Shown here one piece after another: positions 28,296 to 38,189 of a stretch of 64,000 nt of DNA. Origin of the DNA: Paracoccaceae bacterium. GTDB lineage: Bacteria; Pseudomonadota; Alphaproteobacteria; Rhodobacterales; Rhodobacteraceae. Below the pieces are notes generated by a model. That model saw only the letters and a program-made list of their open reading frames with translations, searched no databases and was not told where the DNA came from. The translations under genes and the position numbers were made by a program. How positions within the stretch are numbered: the stretch's first letter is position 1; each line of letters begins with the position of its first letter. Where the stretch lies: NCBI GenBank assembly GCA_027492585.1, contig JAPUEK010000024.1:1-64000 (forward strand). Reading direction: 5' to 3'.

Positions 28296-29666
28296 TTACA
28301 GCGCCACGCGCCGCGCCGCCTCGCGTTGCGAGGACAGCTCCTCCGACACCAGAAACGCCAGTTCCAGCGACTGGCTGGCGTTGAGGCGCGGATCGCAGGC
28401 GGTGTGGTAGCGGTCGGCGAGGTTCTCGTCCGACACCGCGCGCAGGCCGCCGGTGCATTCGGTCACATCCTGCCCGGTCATCTCGAAATGGACGCCGCCG
28501 GGGATCGTGCCTTCGGCCTTGTGGATCTGGAAGAACTCCCGCACCTCGCGCAGCACGGAATCGAAGGGCCGGGTCTTGTAGCCCGAGGCCGCCTTGATCG
28601 TATTGCCGTGCATCGGATCGCAGGACCAGACCACATTGGCGCCCTCCTCCTGCACGGCCTTGATCAGGCGCGGCAGGTTGTCGCCGACCTTGCCGGCGCC
28701 GAAGCGCGCGATCAGGGTCAGACGGCCGGCCTCGTTCGCCGGGTTCAGCTTGGCCATCAGCACCTTGAGGTCGTCGGCCGTGGTGGTCGGGCCGCATTTC
28801 AGGCCGATCGGGTTCAGCACGCCGCGGCAGAATTCGACATGGGCGCCATCGGGCTGACGGGTCCGGTCGCCGATCCAGATCATGTGGCCCGAGCCGGCGA
28901 CATTCTGGCCGGTGATGCTGTCCACCCGGCAAAGCGCCTCTTCGTATTCCAGAAGCAGCGCCTCGTGGCTGGTGTAGAAATCCACCGTGGACAGGCTGTG
29001 CGCCGTATCCGAATTGATCCCCGCCGCGTTCATGAAGTCGAGCGCATCGGAAATGCGGTTCGACAGCTCGCGGTAGCGCTCGGCCTTGTCATGCTCGGCA
29101 AAACCCAGGGTCCAGGAATGGACCCGGTGAATATCGGCGAAACCGCCGGTGGAGAAGGCGCGCAGCAGGTTGAGGCTGGCCGCCGCCTGGGTATAGGCCT
29201 GAAGCATCCGTTGCGGATCGGGCTTGCGGGCCTCCACCGTCGCATCGAAACCGTTGATGATGTCGCCGCGGTAGGAGGGGTATTCCACCCCGCCGATCAC
29301 CTCGGTCGGCGCCGAGCGCGGCTTGGCGAACTGGCCCGCCATGCGGCCGACCTTGATCACCGGAACCTTGGCGCCATAGGTCAGCACGACCGCCATCTGC
29401 AACATCACCCGGAACGTGTCGCGGATGTTGTCGGCCGAGAATTCGGCAAAGCTCTCGGCGCAGTCCCCGCCCTGCAGCAGGAAGGCCTTGCCCTCCGCCG
29501 CCAGAGCCAGCTGCTTTTTCAGCTTGCGCGCCTCGCCGGCAAAGACCAGCGGGGGATACTTCGCAAGCTGTGCCTCGACGACATTCAGCGCGGCCTTGTC
29601 GCCGTAATCGGGCATCTGCACACGCGGTTTTGCGCGCCAGTCCGACTTGCTCCAACCCTTGGTCAT
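28296..29666 (-). CDS. aroF: class II 3-deoxy-7-phosphoheptulonate synthase
   Basis: 456 aa. This is the plant-like class II DAHP synthase, the first step of aromatic amino-acid synthesis from erythrose-4-phosphate and PEP. Typical blocks are [42 protein letters not shown] and [11 protein letters not shown]. The ATG at 29666 gives the family N-terminus [11 protein letters not shown]. It is divergent from the GlxA-type regulator, with about 156 bp between. Gene name assigned by function only; paralogue naming varies. Confidence 0.95.
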   Translation of the reverse strand: MTKGWSKSDWRAKPRVQMPDYGDKAALNVVEAQLAKYPPLVFAGEARKLKKQLALAAEGKAFLLQGGDCAESFAEFSADNIRDTFRVMLQMAVVLTYGAKVPVIKVGRMAGQFAKPRSAPTEVIGGVEYPSYRGDIINGFDATVEARKPDPQRMLQAYTQAAASLNLLRAFSTGGFADIHRVHSWTLGFAEHDKAERYRELSNRISDALDFMNAAGINSDTAHSLSTVDFYTSHEALLLEYEEALCRVDSITGQNVAGSGHMIWIGDRTRQPDGAHVEFCRGVLNPIGLKCGPTTTADDLKVLMAKLNPANEAGRLTLIARFGAGKVGDNLPRLIKAVQEEGANVVWSCDPMHGNTIKAASGYKTRPFDSVLREVREFFQIHKAEGTIPGGVHFEMTGQDVTECTGGLRAVSDENLADRYHTACDPRLNASQSLELAFLVSEELSSQREAARRVAL

Positions 29667-29822
29667 GGGATTTCCCCTATCCGTTAGCGGTATCGCGTGG
29701 CGGTATAAGGAAAAGCGCAGGCGAAGCAAAGGGTGAAAGCCTGCAAAAGCAGCGGGATTGTCCTTGCGGAGGTCAAAATTTCCTGTTTCCTTCGCCCGGA
29801 AACGACACGAACAGGTCGCAAC

Positions 29823-30848
29823 ATGTCCAGCTCTGCGCGCAAGGCAACCCAGATCGACCATTCGGAGACGCCGCGGCGCTTCGTCTTCCTGTTGCTGGAC
29901 CATTTTACCATGCTGTCCTTTGCCTCGGCGGTGGAACCGCTGCGGATCGCCAATCGCGTCGCGGGCAAGGATATCTACGCCTGGGTTCTGGCCGGCGAGG
30001 GGGGCGCGCAGGTGACCTGCTCCAACGGGGCGTCCTTCCGGCTCGACATCGGGCTGGAGGAGATCGACCGCGAGGATACCGTGCTGGTCTGCGGCGGCAT
30101 CGACGTGCAGAAGGCGTCGAGCCGCGCCGTGCTCAACTGGCTGCGGCGCGAGGCGCGGCGCGGGGTGACGATCGGCGGGCTCTGCACCGGGGCCTATGCG
30201 GTGGCCAAGGCGGGCCTGCTCGACGGCAAGAAGGCGACGATCCACTGGGAAAACCAGGATGGGTTCCTTGAGGAATTCGAAGAGGTGAAGCTTACGAAAT
30301 CCATCTTCGTGATGGACGGCAACCGCTGGTCCACGGCGGGGGGGACGGCCTCGCTCGATCTGATGCTCAAGGTGATCGCAGCGGATCATGGCGAGGATCT
30401 GGCCAATACCGTGGCCGATCAGCTCATCTATTCCACCATCCGCACCGATCAGGACACGCAGCGCCTGTCGATCCCGACCCGGATCGGGGTCCGGCATCCG
30501 AAGCTTTCGCAGGTCATCCAGATGATGGAAAGCAATATCGAGGACCCGATGTCGCCCGCCGACCTGGCCGAGGAAGTCGGCATGTCCACCCGCCAGCTGG
30601 AGCGGCTGTTCCGCCGCTACCTCAACCGCTCTCCGAAGCGCTACTACATGGAACTGCGGCTGCAGAAGGCGCGCAACCTCCTGATGCAGACGGATATGAG
30701 CGTGATCAACGTGGCCCTGGCCTGCGGCTTCGCCAGCCCCTCGCATTTCTCCAAATGCTACCGCAGCCATTACAACACCACCCCGTACCGCGAGCGCGGC
30801 ACCCAGGGGATGCCGGCGCCGGGGATCGGGGTGCGGCTGTCGATCTGA
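29823..30848 (+). CDS. GlxA-family (DJ-1/PfpI plus AraC) transcriptional regulator
   Basis: 341 aa. An N-terminal class I glutamine-amidotransferase-like domain (about 15-190) has Cys in [15 protein letters not shown]-terminal AraC double helix-turn-helix (about 235-330) has [20 protein letters not shown] and [15 protein letters not shown]. Relatives such as GbdR and CdhR control use of betaine, carnitine or arginine. The transporter and FAD-GcvT genes downstream are plausible targets, which is inference from position. Confidence 0.9.
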   Translation: MSSSARKATQIDHSETPRRFVFLLLDHFTMLSFASAVEPLRIANRVAGKDIYAWVLAGEGGAQVTCSNGASFRLDIGLEEIDREDTVLVCGGIDVQKASSRAVLNWLRREARRGVTIGGLCTGAYAVAKAGLLDGKKATIHWENQDGFLEEFEEVKLTKSIFVMDGNRWSTAGGTASLDLMLKVIAADHGEDLANTVADQLIYSTIRTDQDTQRLSIPTRIGVRHPKLSQVIQMMESNIEDPMSPADLAEEVGMSTRQLERLFRRYLNRSPKRYYMELRLQKARNLLMQTDMSVINVALACGFASPSHFSKCYRSHYNTTPYRERGTQGMPAPGIGVRLSI

Positions 30849-30883
30849 ACGGCGAAGCAGAAGGCGCAGCAACCGCCTGCTTC

Positions 30884-30953
30884 CATCCACTGTGCATAAA
30901 TATCCTGCGGGGAGGTCCGGGGGGAGGTCCGGAGGGGTGCAAAACCCCTCCGG
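30884..30953 (-). repeat. AAATATCC-family repeat, inverted copy of 17767-17830
   Basis: Reads CTGTGCATAAATATCCTGC, then GGGGAGGTCCGG twice in tandem, then the stem CCGGAGGGG / CCCCTCCGG (30929-30953) with loop TGCAAAA. Apart from the tandem duplication it matches the copy at 17767 almost base for base in reverse. It is 36 bp after the glxA-type gene stop. Confidence 0.8.
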
Positions 30954-31105
30954 CGCCCGCCGCCGGACCAGCGCCCGCCCCATGCCGGTCCGACGTTGAG
31001 CCGAAGGTCCGCCCCCAAGGCAAAGACGGGACCGCCCCCAACCGCGGCAAGGCCTTCCGTCCGCCCCGGCACGATTTTCACGGGCCGGCGGCAGCACGCC
31101 ATTAC

Positions 31106-31141
31106 TTCAAGCTTGAAATGACTACCCGCCTCTCCTAAGGT
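31106..31141 (+). promoter_or_regulatory. candidate promoter and palindrome upstream of the ABC transporter
   Basis: A perfect 12-bp palindrome TTCAAGCTTGAA (31106-31117) overlaps TTGAAA (31113-31118), which is followed by a 17-bp spacer and TAAGGT (31136-31141). It lies about 125 bp before the binding-protein gene. The regulator is unknown; no other element is seen in 30954-31265. Confidence 0.45.
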
Positions 31142-31265
31142 CGCCCGATGCCGGGGGGACAGGCGGGAAAACCGCCCGCAGCCAGCATCCCGGAAGATGC
31201 TTTTCTTTTCGGCAGACGCAAACTAGGCTCTGCAACAGGATTGCGATCCAACAAGGGAGACAACA

Positions 31266-32456
31266 ATGAAAAAACTGCTTTTGGCCACGGCGGCTTCGGC
31301 CCTTCTGGCTGGTGCCGCTTCGGCTGAAGATGTGAAGATCGGCAACGTGACCGGCTTCACCGGCGGCATCGAATCGATTGCGCCCGCAATCGGCGCGGCA
31401 GCCGATCTGGCGATTGCCGAGGTGAACGCCTCCGGCAAAGCGGCAAACGGGTGGAACTTCATCGGCGTGCGCGGAGACGACACCTGCGGTGACGCGGCCG
31501 CCGCAACGGCTGCTGCCGAGCGTCTGGTGACCGCGGAAGGTGTCAAGGGCATCGTCGGCGGAAGCTGCTCGGGCGTTACCGGCGCCATGCTGCAGAACGT
31601 TGCGCGTCCGAACGGGATCGTCATGATCTCCCCCTCGGCGACCTCGCCCGCGCTGACCACCGCCGAAGATGACGGCCTCTTCTTCCGCACCGCGCCGTCG
31701 GACGCGCGCGAAGGCGAAGTGATGGCCGACATCCTGATGGAACATGGCGTGAAGTCGATCGCCCTGACCTATTCCAACACCGACTACGGCAAGGGTCTTG
31801 CCGATGCGATTTCGTCGTCCTTCACCGCCAAGGGCGGGACGGTTACCATCAACATCCCCCATGACGACGGCAAGGCAGATTACTCTGCCGAGGTCGCCTC
31901 GCTGGCGGCGGCGGGTGGCGACATTCTCGTCGTGGCAGGCTACCTCGACCAGGGCGGCAAGGGCATCATCCAGGCCTCGCTCGATTCCGGCGCCTTCTCG
32001 AAGTTCGGCCTGCCGGGCGGCATGGTCGGCGATTCCCTTCCGGCCGCCATCGGGCCGGGCCTGAATGGCTCCTACGGCCAGATCGCTGCATCTGACAGCG
32101 CGGGCAACGCCGTGCTTGCCGAGATTGCAAAGGCCCAGCCCACGCCGTTCGACTCCACCACGGCCTATGCGTCCGAAGCCTATGACTCCGCCGCGCTGAT
32201 CATGCTGGCAATGCAGGCCGCGAATTCCACCGATTCGAAGGTCTATGCGACCAAGATCATGGATATCGCCAACGCACCGGGCGAAAAGATCCTCCCCGGC
32301 GAACTGGGCAAGGCGCTTGAGCTGATCAGCCAGGGCGTCGACATCGACTACGACGGCGCCTCGGGTGTCGAACTCATCGGGCCGGGCGAATCCGCCGGGC
32401 GCTACCGGGAGTTCGAGATCAAGGACGGCAAGTACGAAACCGTCAAGTTCCGTTGA
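31266..32456 (+). CDS. branched-chain amino-acid-type ABC transporter substrate-binding protein
   Basis: 396 aa. A Sec signal peptide (KKLLLATAASALLAGAASA) is followed by a periplasmic Leu/Ile/Val-binding fold: VKIGNVTGFTGGIESIAPAI, GIVGGSCSGVTGAML and TYSNTDYGKGLAD. It delivers the ligand to the permeases encoded downstream. The ligand pocket cannot be read for specificity, and members of this family also carry amides, urea or betaine-like compounds. A hairpin follows the stop and probably allows higher expression of this gene than of the rest. Confidence 0.92.
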   Translation: MKKLLLATAASALLAGAASAEDVKIGNVTGFTGGIESIAPAIGAAADLAIAEVNASGKAANGWNFIGVRGDDTCGDAAAATAAAERLVTAEGVKGIVGGSCSGVTGAMLQNVARPNGIVMISPSATSPALTTAEDDGLFFRTAPSDAREGEVMADILMEHGVKSIALTYSNTDYGKGLADAISSSFTAKGGTVTINIPHDDGKADYSAEVASLAAAGGDILVVAGYLDQGGKGIIQASLDSGAFSKFGLPGGMVGDSLPAAIGPGLNGSYGQIAASDSAGNAVLAEIAKAQPTPFDSTTAYASEAYDSAALIMLAMQAANSTDSKVYATKIMDIANAPGEKILPGELGKALELISQGVDIDYDGASGVELIGPGESAGRYREFEIKDGKYETVKFR

Positions 32457-32480
32457 GCGGGACGATCTGACCAAATGCGG

Positions 32481-32504
32481 CGGCCCGAGGCAAACCTCGG
32501 GCCG
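32481..32504 (+). promoter_or_regulatory. intercistronic hairpin after the binding-protein gene
   Basis: Perfect 10-bp stem CGGCCCGAGG / CCTCGGGCCG with a CAAA loop and no T-run. Such stems between a binding-protein gene and the membrane genes often stabilise the upstream mRNA or cause partial termination. Confidence 0.7.
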
Positions 32505-32567
32505 TTGCCACAAGTAAAGCCCTCCCGCACCATCCGGTGAAACGAGGCGGGCCACGGGGAGATAGAA

Positions 32568-33350
32568 ATGATCGTAGTCGAAGACCTTCACAGGCATTTC
32601 GGCGCGTTTCGTGCGGTTGACGGGGCTTCGCTGGAAATCAGGACCGGCTCCATTACCGGGCTGATCGGGCCGAACGGGGCGGGCAAGACCACCTTGTTCA
32701 ACGTGATCGCCGGGCGCCTGCCGCCGACGAGCGGTCGCGTGCTGATGGATGGCGAGGATATTTCCGGCCTGCCGCCGCACCGGCTTTTTGCGAAAGGCCT
32801 GCTGCGGACCTTCCAGATCGCCCATGAATTCGGCTCGATGACCGTGCGCGAGAACCTGATGATGGTGCCGGCGGCGCAATCGGGGGAAAGCCTGTGGAAT
32901 GCCTGTTTCCGTCGTGGCGCGGTTGCGGCCGAGGAACGGCGCATCCGCGACAAGGCCGATGAGGTGCTGGACTTCCTGACCATCAGCCATCTGGCCGATC
33001 AGAAGGCCTCCAACATCTCCGGCGGGCAGAAGAAGCTGCTGGAGCTGGGCCGGACGATGATGGTCGATGCCAAGATCGTCTTCCTCGATGAGGTCGGGGC
33101 CGGCGTGAACCGCACGCTCCTCAACACCATCGGCGATGCCATCGTGCGCCTGAACAAGGAGCGCGGCTACACGTTCTGCGTGATCGAGCACGACATGGAT
33201 TTCATCTCCCGCCTCTGCAACCCGGTCATCTGCATGGCCGAGGGCAAGGTGCTGGCGCAAGGCACGGTCGATGAGGTCAGGAATGACGAAAGGGTCATCG
33301 AGGCCTATCTCGGCACCGGGCTGAAGAACAAGGTGGTCGGCCATGGCTGA
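32568..33350 (+). CDS. ABC transporter ATP-binding protein, LivG type
   Basis: 260 aa. Walker A GPNGAGKTTLFNVI, the ABC signature ISGGQKKLLELGR and Walker B IVFLDEVGAG are present. The last is unusual, since most LivG proteins have LDEPxAGL; the catalytic Glu is kept. The H-loop is in CVIEHDMDF. It powers import with the LivF-type protein. A 41-codon open frame spans the gap to livF. Confidence 0.93.
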   Translation: MIVVEDLHRHFGAFRAVDGASLEIRTGSITGLIGPNGAGKTTLFNVIAGRLPPTSGRVLMDGEDISGLPPHRLFAKGLLRTFQIAHEFGSMTVRENLMMVPAAQSGESLWNACFRRGAVAAEERRIRDKADEVLDFLTISHLADQKASNISGGQKKLLELGRTMMVDAKIVFLDEVGAGVNRTLLNTIGDAIVRLNKERGYTFCVIEHDMDFISRLCNPVICMAEGKVLAQGTVDEVRNDERVIEAYLGTGLKNKVVGHG

Positions 33351-33460
33351 GCGCAGCCACCGTCCCGCCTCTTCGCAGAAGATCCGCCGCTCGGATTTCA
33401 ACGCTTTCCTCCGGTCCGGGCGCGGCGCGCCCGCCCCGGTCCCAGGTTCAAGGACGCGGA

Positions 33461-34171
33461 ATGACTGAACCCTTCCTCATCGGCGAGGCGATGACCGGCG
33501 GCTACGGCCCGGTCGATATCCTCCATTCCTGCACCGTGGCCGTCGAAAAGGGCGAGATCGCGGTGATCGTCGGCCCGAACGGAGCCGGCAAGTCCACGGC
33601 CATGAAGGCGGTCTTCGGGATGCTGCGCCTGCGCGGCGGTCATGTGCGGCTCGCGGGGGAGGATATCACCGCGCTGACCCCTCAGGCCCGCGTCGCCAAG
33701 GGCATGGCCTTCGTGCCGCAGACCCACAACATCTTCACCACCATGACGGTGGAAGAAAATCTTGAGATGGGCGCCTTCCTGCGCCGCGACGACATCCGGG
33801 CGACGATGGAGCAGGTCTATGAGCTCTTCCCGATCCTGAAGACCAAGCGCCATCAGGCGGCGGGAGAGCTCTCGGGCGGCCAGCGTCAGCAGGTCGCCGT
33901 GGGCCGCGCGCTGATGACCCAGCCGAAGGTTCTGATGCTGGATGAGCCGACCGCCGGGGTTTCGCCCATCGTGATGGACGAGCTCTTCGACCGCATCATC
34001 GAGGTCGCCCGCACCGGCATCTCCATCCTGATGGTGGAACAGAACGCCCGCCAGGCGCTCGACATCGCCGACAAGGGCTATGTGCTGGTGCAGGGCGCCA
34101 ACCGCTTTACCGACACCGGGCAGGCGCTTCTCGCGGACCCGGAAGTCCGCCGTTCGTTCCTGGGGGGCTGA
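33461..34171 (+). CDS. ABC transporter ATP-binding protein, LivF type
   Basis: 236 aa. It has Walker A GPNGAGKSTAMKAVFGM, signature LSGGQRQQVAVGRALM and Walker B VLMLDEPTAGVSP. FVPQTHNIFTTMTVEENLEMG is typical of LivF. It forms the nucleotide-binding heterodimer with the LivG-type subunit. The livH-type gene starts four bases after its stop. Confidence 0.94.
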   Translation: MTEPFLIGEAMTGGYGPVDILHSCTVAVEKGEIAVIVGPNGAGKSTAMKAVFGMLRLRGGHVRLAGEDITALTPQARVAKGMAFVPQTHNIFTTMTVEENLEMGAFLRRDDIRATMEQVYELFPILKTKRHQAAGELSGGQRQQVAVGRALMTQPKVLMLDEPTAGVSPIVMDELFDRIIEVARTGISILMVEQNARQALDIADKGYVLVQGANRFTDTGQALLADPEVRRSFLGG

Positions 34172-34175
34172 GGCC

Positions 34176-35180
34176 ATGGACATTCTCAACGCCCTCGTGG
34201 CTTTCCTCAACTTCGTCTTCATCCCCGGTCTCGCCTATGGCAGCCAGCTGGCGCTCGGGGCGCTCGGGCTGACGCTGGTTTACGGCGTCCTGCGGTTCTC
34301 CAACTTCGCGCATGGCGATACGATGGCCTTCGGGACCATGGTGGTGATCCTCTGCACCTGGTGGTTCCAGTCGCTCGGCATCAGCGCCGGGCCGCTGCCG
34401 ACCGCCCTTCTCGCGCTGCCGGTCGGCATCGCGGTAACGGCGGCCCTGACGCTCACCACGGATCGGGTCGTCTACCGCTTCTACCGCCGCCAGAAGGCCG
34501 CGCCGATCATTCTCGTCATCGTCTCCACCGGGGTCATGTTCATCATGAACGGCCTCGTGCGGCTGATCATCGGCGTGGAGGAACAGAATTTCGCCGATGG
34601 CGGGCGCTTCCTGCTCGGCGCGCAGGAGTTCAAGGACTGGTCCGGTCTCTCCGAGGGGCTGGCGATCAAGACCACCACGGCCGTCACGGTGGTTGCCGCG
34701 GCCCTCTGCGTCGGGCTCCTGTTCTGGTTCCTGCAAAAGACCCGCACCGGCAAGTCGATGCGCGCCTTCGCCGACAATGAGGATCTGGCGCTTCTCTCCG
34801 GCATCAACCCCGACCGGGTGGTGCAGGTGACATGGATCATCACCGCCGCCCTCGCGGTGATCGCCGGGACGCTTTACGGCCTCGACAAGAGCTTCCGGCC
34901 CTTCGTCTATTTCCAGCTTCTGCTGCCCATGGCGGCGGCGGCCATCGTCGGCGGGCTCGGCAACCCGCTCGGCGCGATTGCCGGCGGCTTCGTCATCGCC
35001 TTCTCCGAGGTCTTCGTGACCTATGCCTGGAAGAAAGTCGTGACCTATCTCGTCTCCGCCGACATGGCGCCCACGGGGCTTTTGCAGCTCCTGTCCACCG
35101 ATTACAAATTCGCGGTCAGTTTTGCCATTCTGATCATCGTGTTGCTCTTCATGCCCACCGGCATCTTCAAGGGGAAGTAA
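34176..35180 (+). CDS. branched-chain amino-acid-type ABC permease, LivH type
   Basis: 334 aa with about eight membrane spans. Family blocks are LTLVYGVLRFSNFAHGDTMAFG near the N-terminus and VGGLGNPLGAIAGGFVIAFSE near the C-terminus. It forms the inner-membrane channel with the LivM-type subunit. MDILNALVAFLNF is used as the start; a longer frame runs back into livF. Confidence 0.94.
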   Translation: MDILNALVAFLNFVFIPGLAYGSQLALGALGLTLVYGVLRFSNFAHGDTMAFGTMVVILCTWWFQSLGISAGPLPTALLALPVGIAVTAALTLTTDRVVYRFYRRQKAAPIILVIVSTGVMFIMNGLVRLIIGVEEQNFADGGRFLLGAQEFKDWSGLSEGLAIKTTTAVTVVAAALCVGLLFWFLQKTRTGKSMRAFADNEDLALLSGINPDRVVQVTWIITAALAVIAGTLYGLDKSFRPFVYFQLLLPMAAAAIVGGLGNPLGAIAGGFVIAFSEVFVTYAWKKVVTYLVSADMAPTGLLQLLSTDYKFAVSFAILIIVLLFMPTGIFKGK

Positions 35181-35181
35181 G

Positions 35182-36486
35182 ATGGCGAAACACCGCAATC
35201 TGCTGCTGTTTGCCGGGGTCGGCGTGCTCTTCCTGCTGACCGGCTTCATGCAGAGCTGGAACCTCAGCCTGCAGATCCTCAACATCGGCATCCTCTCGGC
35301 GATCATGGCGCTCGGGGTGAACATGCAATGGGGCTATGCCGGGCTGTTTTCCACCGGGATCATGGGTTCGGTGGCGCTCGGCGGGCTGGCGGTGGTGCTG
35401 GTCTCTGCCGCACCCGTGCCGCAAGGCTGGGCGGCGGGCGGACCACGGATCATGGTCGCCCTGCTTCTCGGTCTCGCGGTTCTGGCGGCGGCGATCTTCA
35501 CTTATGGCAAGATGGCCAAGGGCCGGGCGCGGAGCTGGGCGGTCGCGGCGATCCTGATCGGCGGCTTCTTCCTCTATCGCGCCGTCTTCGACCCCGCAGT
35601 CGAAGCGGTGGAGGCCTTCAACCCCGCGACCGCCGGCAATATCGGCGGGCTCGGTTGGAATTCGCTCTGGGCCTGGCCGGTGGGCGGGCTGCTGGCCGGC
35701 ATCGCCGCCTGGGCCATCGGCAAGACCGCGCTCGGCCTGCGGTCGGATTATCTGGCGATCGCCACGCTCGGCATCGCCGAGATCATCCTGACGGTGCTGA
35801 AAAGCGAGGACTGGCTGGCGCGCGGCGTGAAGAACATCATCGGCCTGCCCCGGCCCTTCCCGGTGCCGAAGGAGGTCGACCTTCAGGTCAGCCCGCAGTT
35901 CCTCGACATCGCCAGCCGGTACGGCTGGGACCCGATCACCTCCTCCACCATCTTCGTGAAACTGCTCTACATGGTGATGTTCGGAGCGGTGCTCCTGCTC
36001 GTCATCTGGCTGTCGGAGCGGGCGCTGAACTCCCCCTGGGGGCGGATGATGCGCGCCATCCGCGACAACGAGGTCGCGGCTTCGGCCATGGGCAAGGATG
36101 TGACGCGCCGCCATCTGCAGATCTTCATCATCGGCTCGGCCGTTGTCGGGATCGCCGGGGCAATGCTGACCTCGATGGAGGGGCAGCTCACGCCCTCCGC
36201 CTATTCGCCCCTGCGCTTCACCTTCCTCATCTGGGTGATGGTGATCGTCGGCGGCTCGGGCAACAACTGGGGCGCGGTGCTGGGCGGGCTGCTGATCGGC
36301 TGGCTCTGGCTGATCGTGGAAAACGCCGGGCCGGTGATGATGAGCTATGTGACCTATCCGTTGCCCGATGGCGCGCTGAAGGCGCATCTGGTCGACGGCG
36401 CCTCGCAACTGCGGCTCTTGACGCTGGGGGTCGTGCTGCTGCTGGTGCTGCGCTTCGCGCCGCGCGGCCTCATTCCGGAGAAATGA
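35182..36486 (+). CDS. branched-chain amino-acid-type ABC permease, LivM type
   Basis: 434 aa, longer than many LivM because of an extra hydrophobic region at about 85-135. Typical blocks are GVNMQWGYAGLFSTGIMGSVA, DYLAIATLGIAEIILTVL and VGGSGNNWGAVLGGLLIGW. It begins one base after the livH-type stop and overlaps the end of the converging glycosyltransferase by 17 bases. Confidence 0.94.
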   Translation: MAKHRNLLLFAGVGVLFLLTGFMQSWNLSLQILNIGILSAIMALGVNMQWGYAGLFSTGIMGSVALGGLAVVLVSAAPVPQGWAAGGPRIMVALLLGLAVLAAAIFTYGKMAKGRARSWAVAAILIGGFFLYRAVFDPAVEAVEAFNPATAGNIGGLGWNSLWAWPVGGLLAGIAAWAIGKTALGLRSDYLAIATLGIAEIILTVLKSEDWLARGVKNIIGLPRPFPVPKEVDLQVSPQFLDIASRYGWDPITSSTIFVKLLYMVMFGAVLLLVIWLSERALNSPWGRMMRAIRDNEVAASAMGKDVTRRHLQIFIIGSAVVGIAGAMLTSMEGQLTPSAYSPLRFTFLIWVMVIVGGSGNNWGAVLGGLLIGWLWLIVENAGPVMMSYVTYPLPDGALKAHLVDGASQLRLLTLGVVLLLVLRFAPRGLIPEK

Positions 36487-38008
36487 GGGCGGCGGGCCAG
36501 AGGCCCCAGTCCTTGCCCATGTAGCGGAACACCTCCTGAGGGGCGACCTTCAGGGGGTTTTCTTCAACCCTGCCAAAGACCATGCCCTGCGGATGCGCCC
36601 TGGCCCATGCGGTCAGGCTCGCCGGATCGGGCGTCAGCGCGACCGGCGTGGTCAGCCGGGCGAGGAAGTTGATCTCCGCATGGTATTCGCCATTGGCGAC
36701 GGCGAGGCCCGACGCCTCATGCCCGGCAAGTGCCATGGCCAGGTCCGTGCCGTCATAGGCCCGGTAAAGCCCGGTGGTCACGATCACCCCATGGATCGCC
36801 AGCACCAGCCCGACCCCGGCCAGCACATGTCCCGGCAGGCGCGGCAGGACCCAGAGGAGGAGCGCGAGCATGAGGCAGACGACCGCGAACCCCGTCAGCG
36901 GCCAGACCGGCGCCAGAAGCGCCAGATCGCCCGAAGCGGGGATGAGCCCAAGCCCGACCGCCCCTGCCCCGGCGGAGAGAAGGAGAAGCGGCAGGACCGC
37001 GAGGCTCCCCCGTCCAGCTTTCGCCCGCGACAGCGCCACCGAGAAGAGCAACGCCACCGCCGGATAGGCCGGCAGCAGGTAATGCGCCTGCTTGCCCGAG
37101 ATCAGCGAGAAGAGCACCAGCGTCGTCCCCGCCCAGATCGTGCAAAGCCGCACCGCCGGGTCCGCCCAGCTTCCGCCGAAGCCGCGCCAGAGCCGCAGCG
37201 ACCAGCCCCAGGGGAAGAGAAGCACCGGCAGCAGCGCCGCGAGGAACCAGAAGGGCCGGTCATGCGCCATGCCGCCCGCCACCCGCGCGGCGGATTGGGT
37301 CCAGAGAAGCTCGGTCCGGAACTCCGGCGTGGCGGTCAGCAGCGTCGGCACCAGCCAGAGCGCGACGAGGCCGAGAGCCACCAGCAGCGACAGGCCGAAG
37401 CCCTTCGCCGCCTCCGCCAGCCGCGGCGGCCTCGGCGCCCAGATCCGCATGGTCAGCAGCACCGGCATCAGATGCACGAGGATCACCGGCCCTTTGGCAT
37501 AGACCCCGAAAGCAAGCGCCAGCCCGAAAGCCACCCAGCCCCCGCCACCCTGCCCGATCCGCCACAGCGCCGCCACGCCGCCCAGCACCCCGAGCCCCAG
37601 CAGCGCATCGAACATCGTGGCGGAGCCGTAGATCAGGAAGACCGGAAAGCCGCAAAGGATCAGCGCCGCCGCAACCTCCCGTCCCTGCCCCGGCCAGAAC
37701 CGCCGCGCCAGAAGCGCCGTCCCCGCCACCATGGCGACCGCCGAGGCCGGACCGACAAGCCGCGCGGCAAATTCCGAAACTCCCGTGAGCAGCCAGACAA
37801 GGTTGATCAGCACGAACAGAAGCGGCGTCTTGTGCGTATACATCTCGCCGTTCTTGGTCAGATGCACCGGATCGCCGCTCAGATGCATCTCCCAGGCGAC
37901 CGAGAGATAGCGCGTCTCGTCGATCGGCAAGAGCGGCCGCATCGCCACCATGTCCGCCAGAACCAGAGCCACCCCGAGAAGCACAAGCCAGAGCCGAGTG
38001 TCGCGCAT
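36470..38008 (-). CDS. membrane glycosyltransferase, GT39/ArnT-like
   Basis: 512 aa with about 11-12 membrane spans. The first periplasmic loop has the acidic motif PIDETRYLSVAWEMH, as in ArnT/PMT enzymes, which transfer a sugar from a polyprenyl-phosphate carrier to lipid A or another acceptor in the periplasm. THKTPLLFVLINL and the GSATMFDALLGLG loop are also typical. It converges on livM with a 17-bp overlap. Substrate unknown. Confidence 0.88.
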   Translation of the reverse strand: MRDTRLWLVLLGVALVLADMVAMRPLLPIDETRYLSVAWEMHLSGDPVHLTKNGEMYTHKTPLLFVLINLVWLLTGVSEFAARLVGPASAVAMVAGTALLARRFWPGQGREVAAALILCGFPVFLIYGSATMFDALLGLGVLGGVAALWRIGQGGGGWVAFGLALAFGVYAKGPVILVHLMPVLLTMRIWAPRPPRLAEAAKGFGLSLLVALGLVALWLVPTLLTATPEFRTELLWTQSAARVAGGMAHDRPFWFLAALLPVLLFPWGWSLRLWRGFGGSWADPAVRLCTIWAGTTLVLFSLISGKQAHYLLPAYPAVALLFSVALSRAKAGRGSLAVLPLLLLSAGAGAVGLGLIPASGDLALLAPVWPLTGFAVVCLMLALLLWVLPRLPGHVLAGVGLVLAIHGVIVTTGLYRAYDGTDLAMALAGHEASGLAVANGEYHAEINFLARLTTPVALTPDPASLTAWARAHPQGMVFGRVEENPLKVAPQEVFRYMGKDWGLWPAALISPE

Positions 38009-38189
38009 GTCGCCGCCTTTCGCTTTTGACTGTTGCTAGCGAAGCAAAGCGCCCACGTCCAGCAGAGCGCGAGGCCCGGAAAGCGACGCTTTCCTGTCGC
38101 AGACGCGCCGACACACCTGCCAAAAGCCGATATTGAGAGGGAAACGCGCCCCGATGCGCCTCCCCCTTGCAGGAATGAAAGGTTTGTCC

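Noticed and set aside
29684-29697. CGTTAGCGGTATCG near the DAHP synthase start as a fifth LacI-type site
   Set aside because: The core resembles the gap operators, but both outer bases and the symmetry fail.
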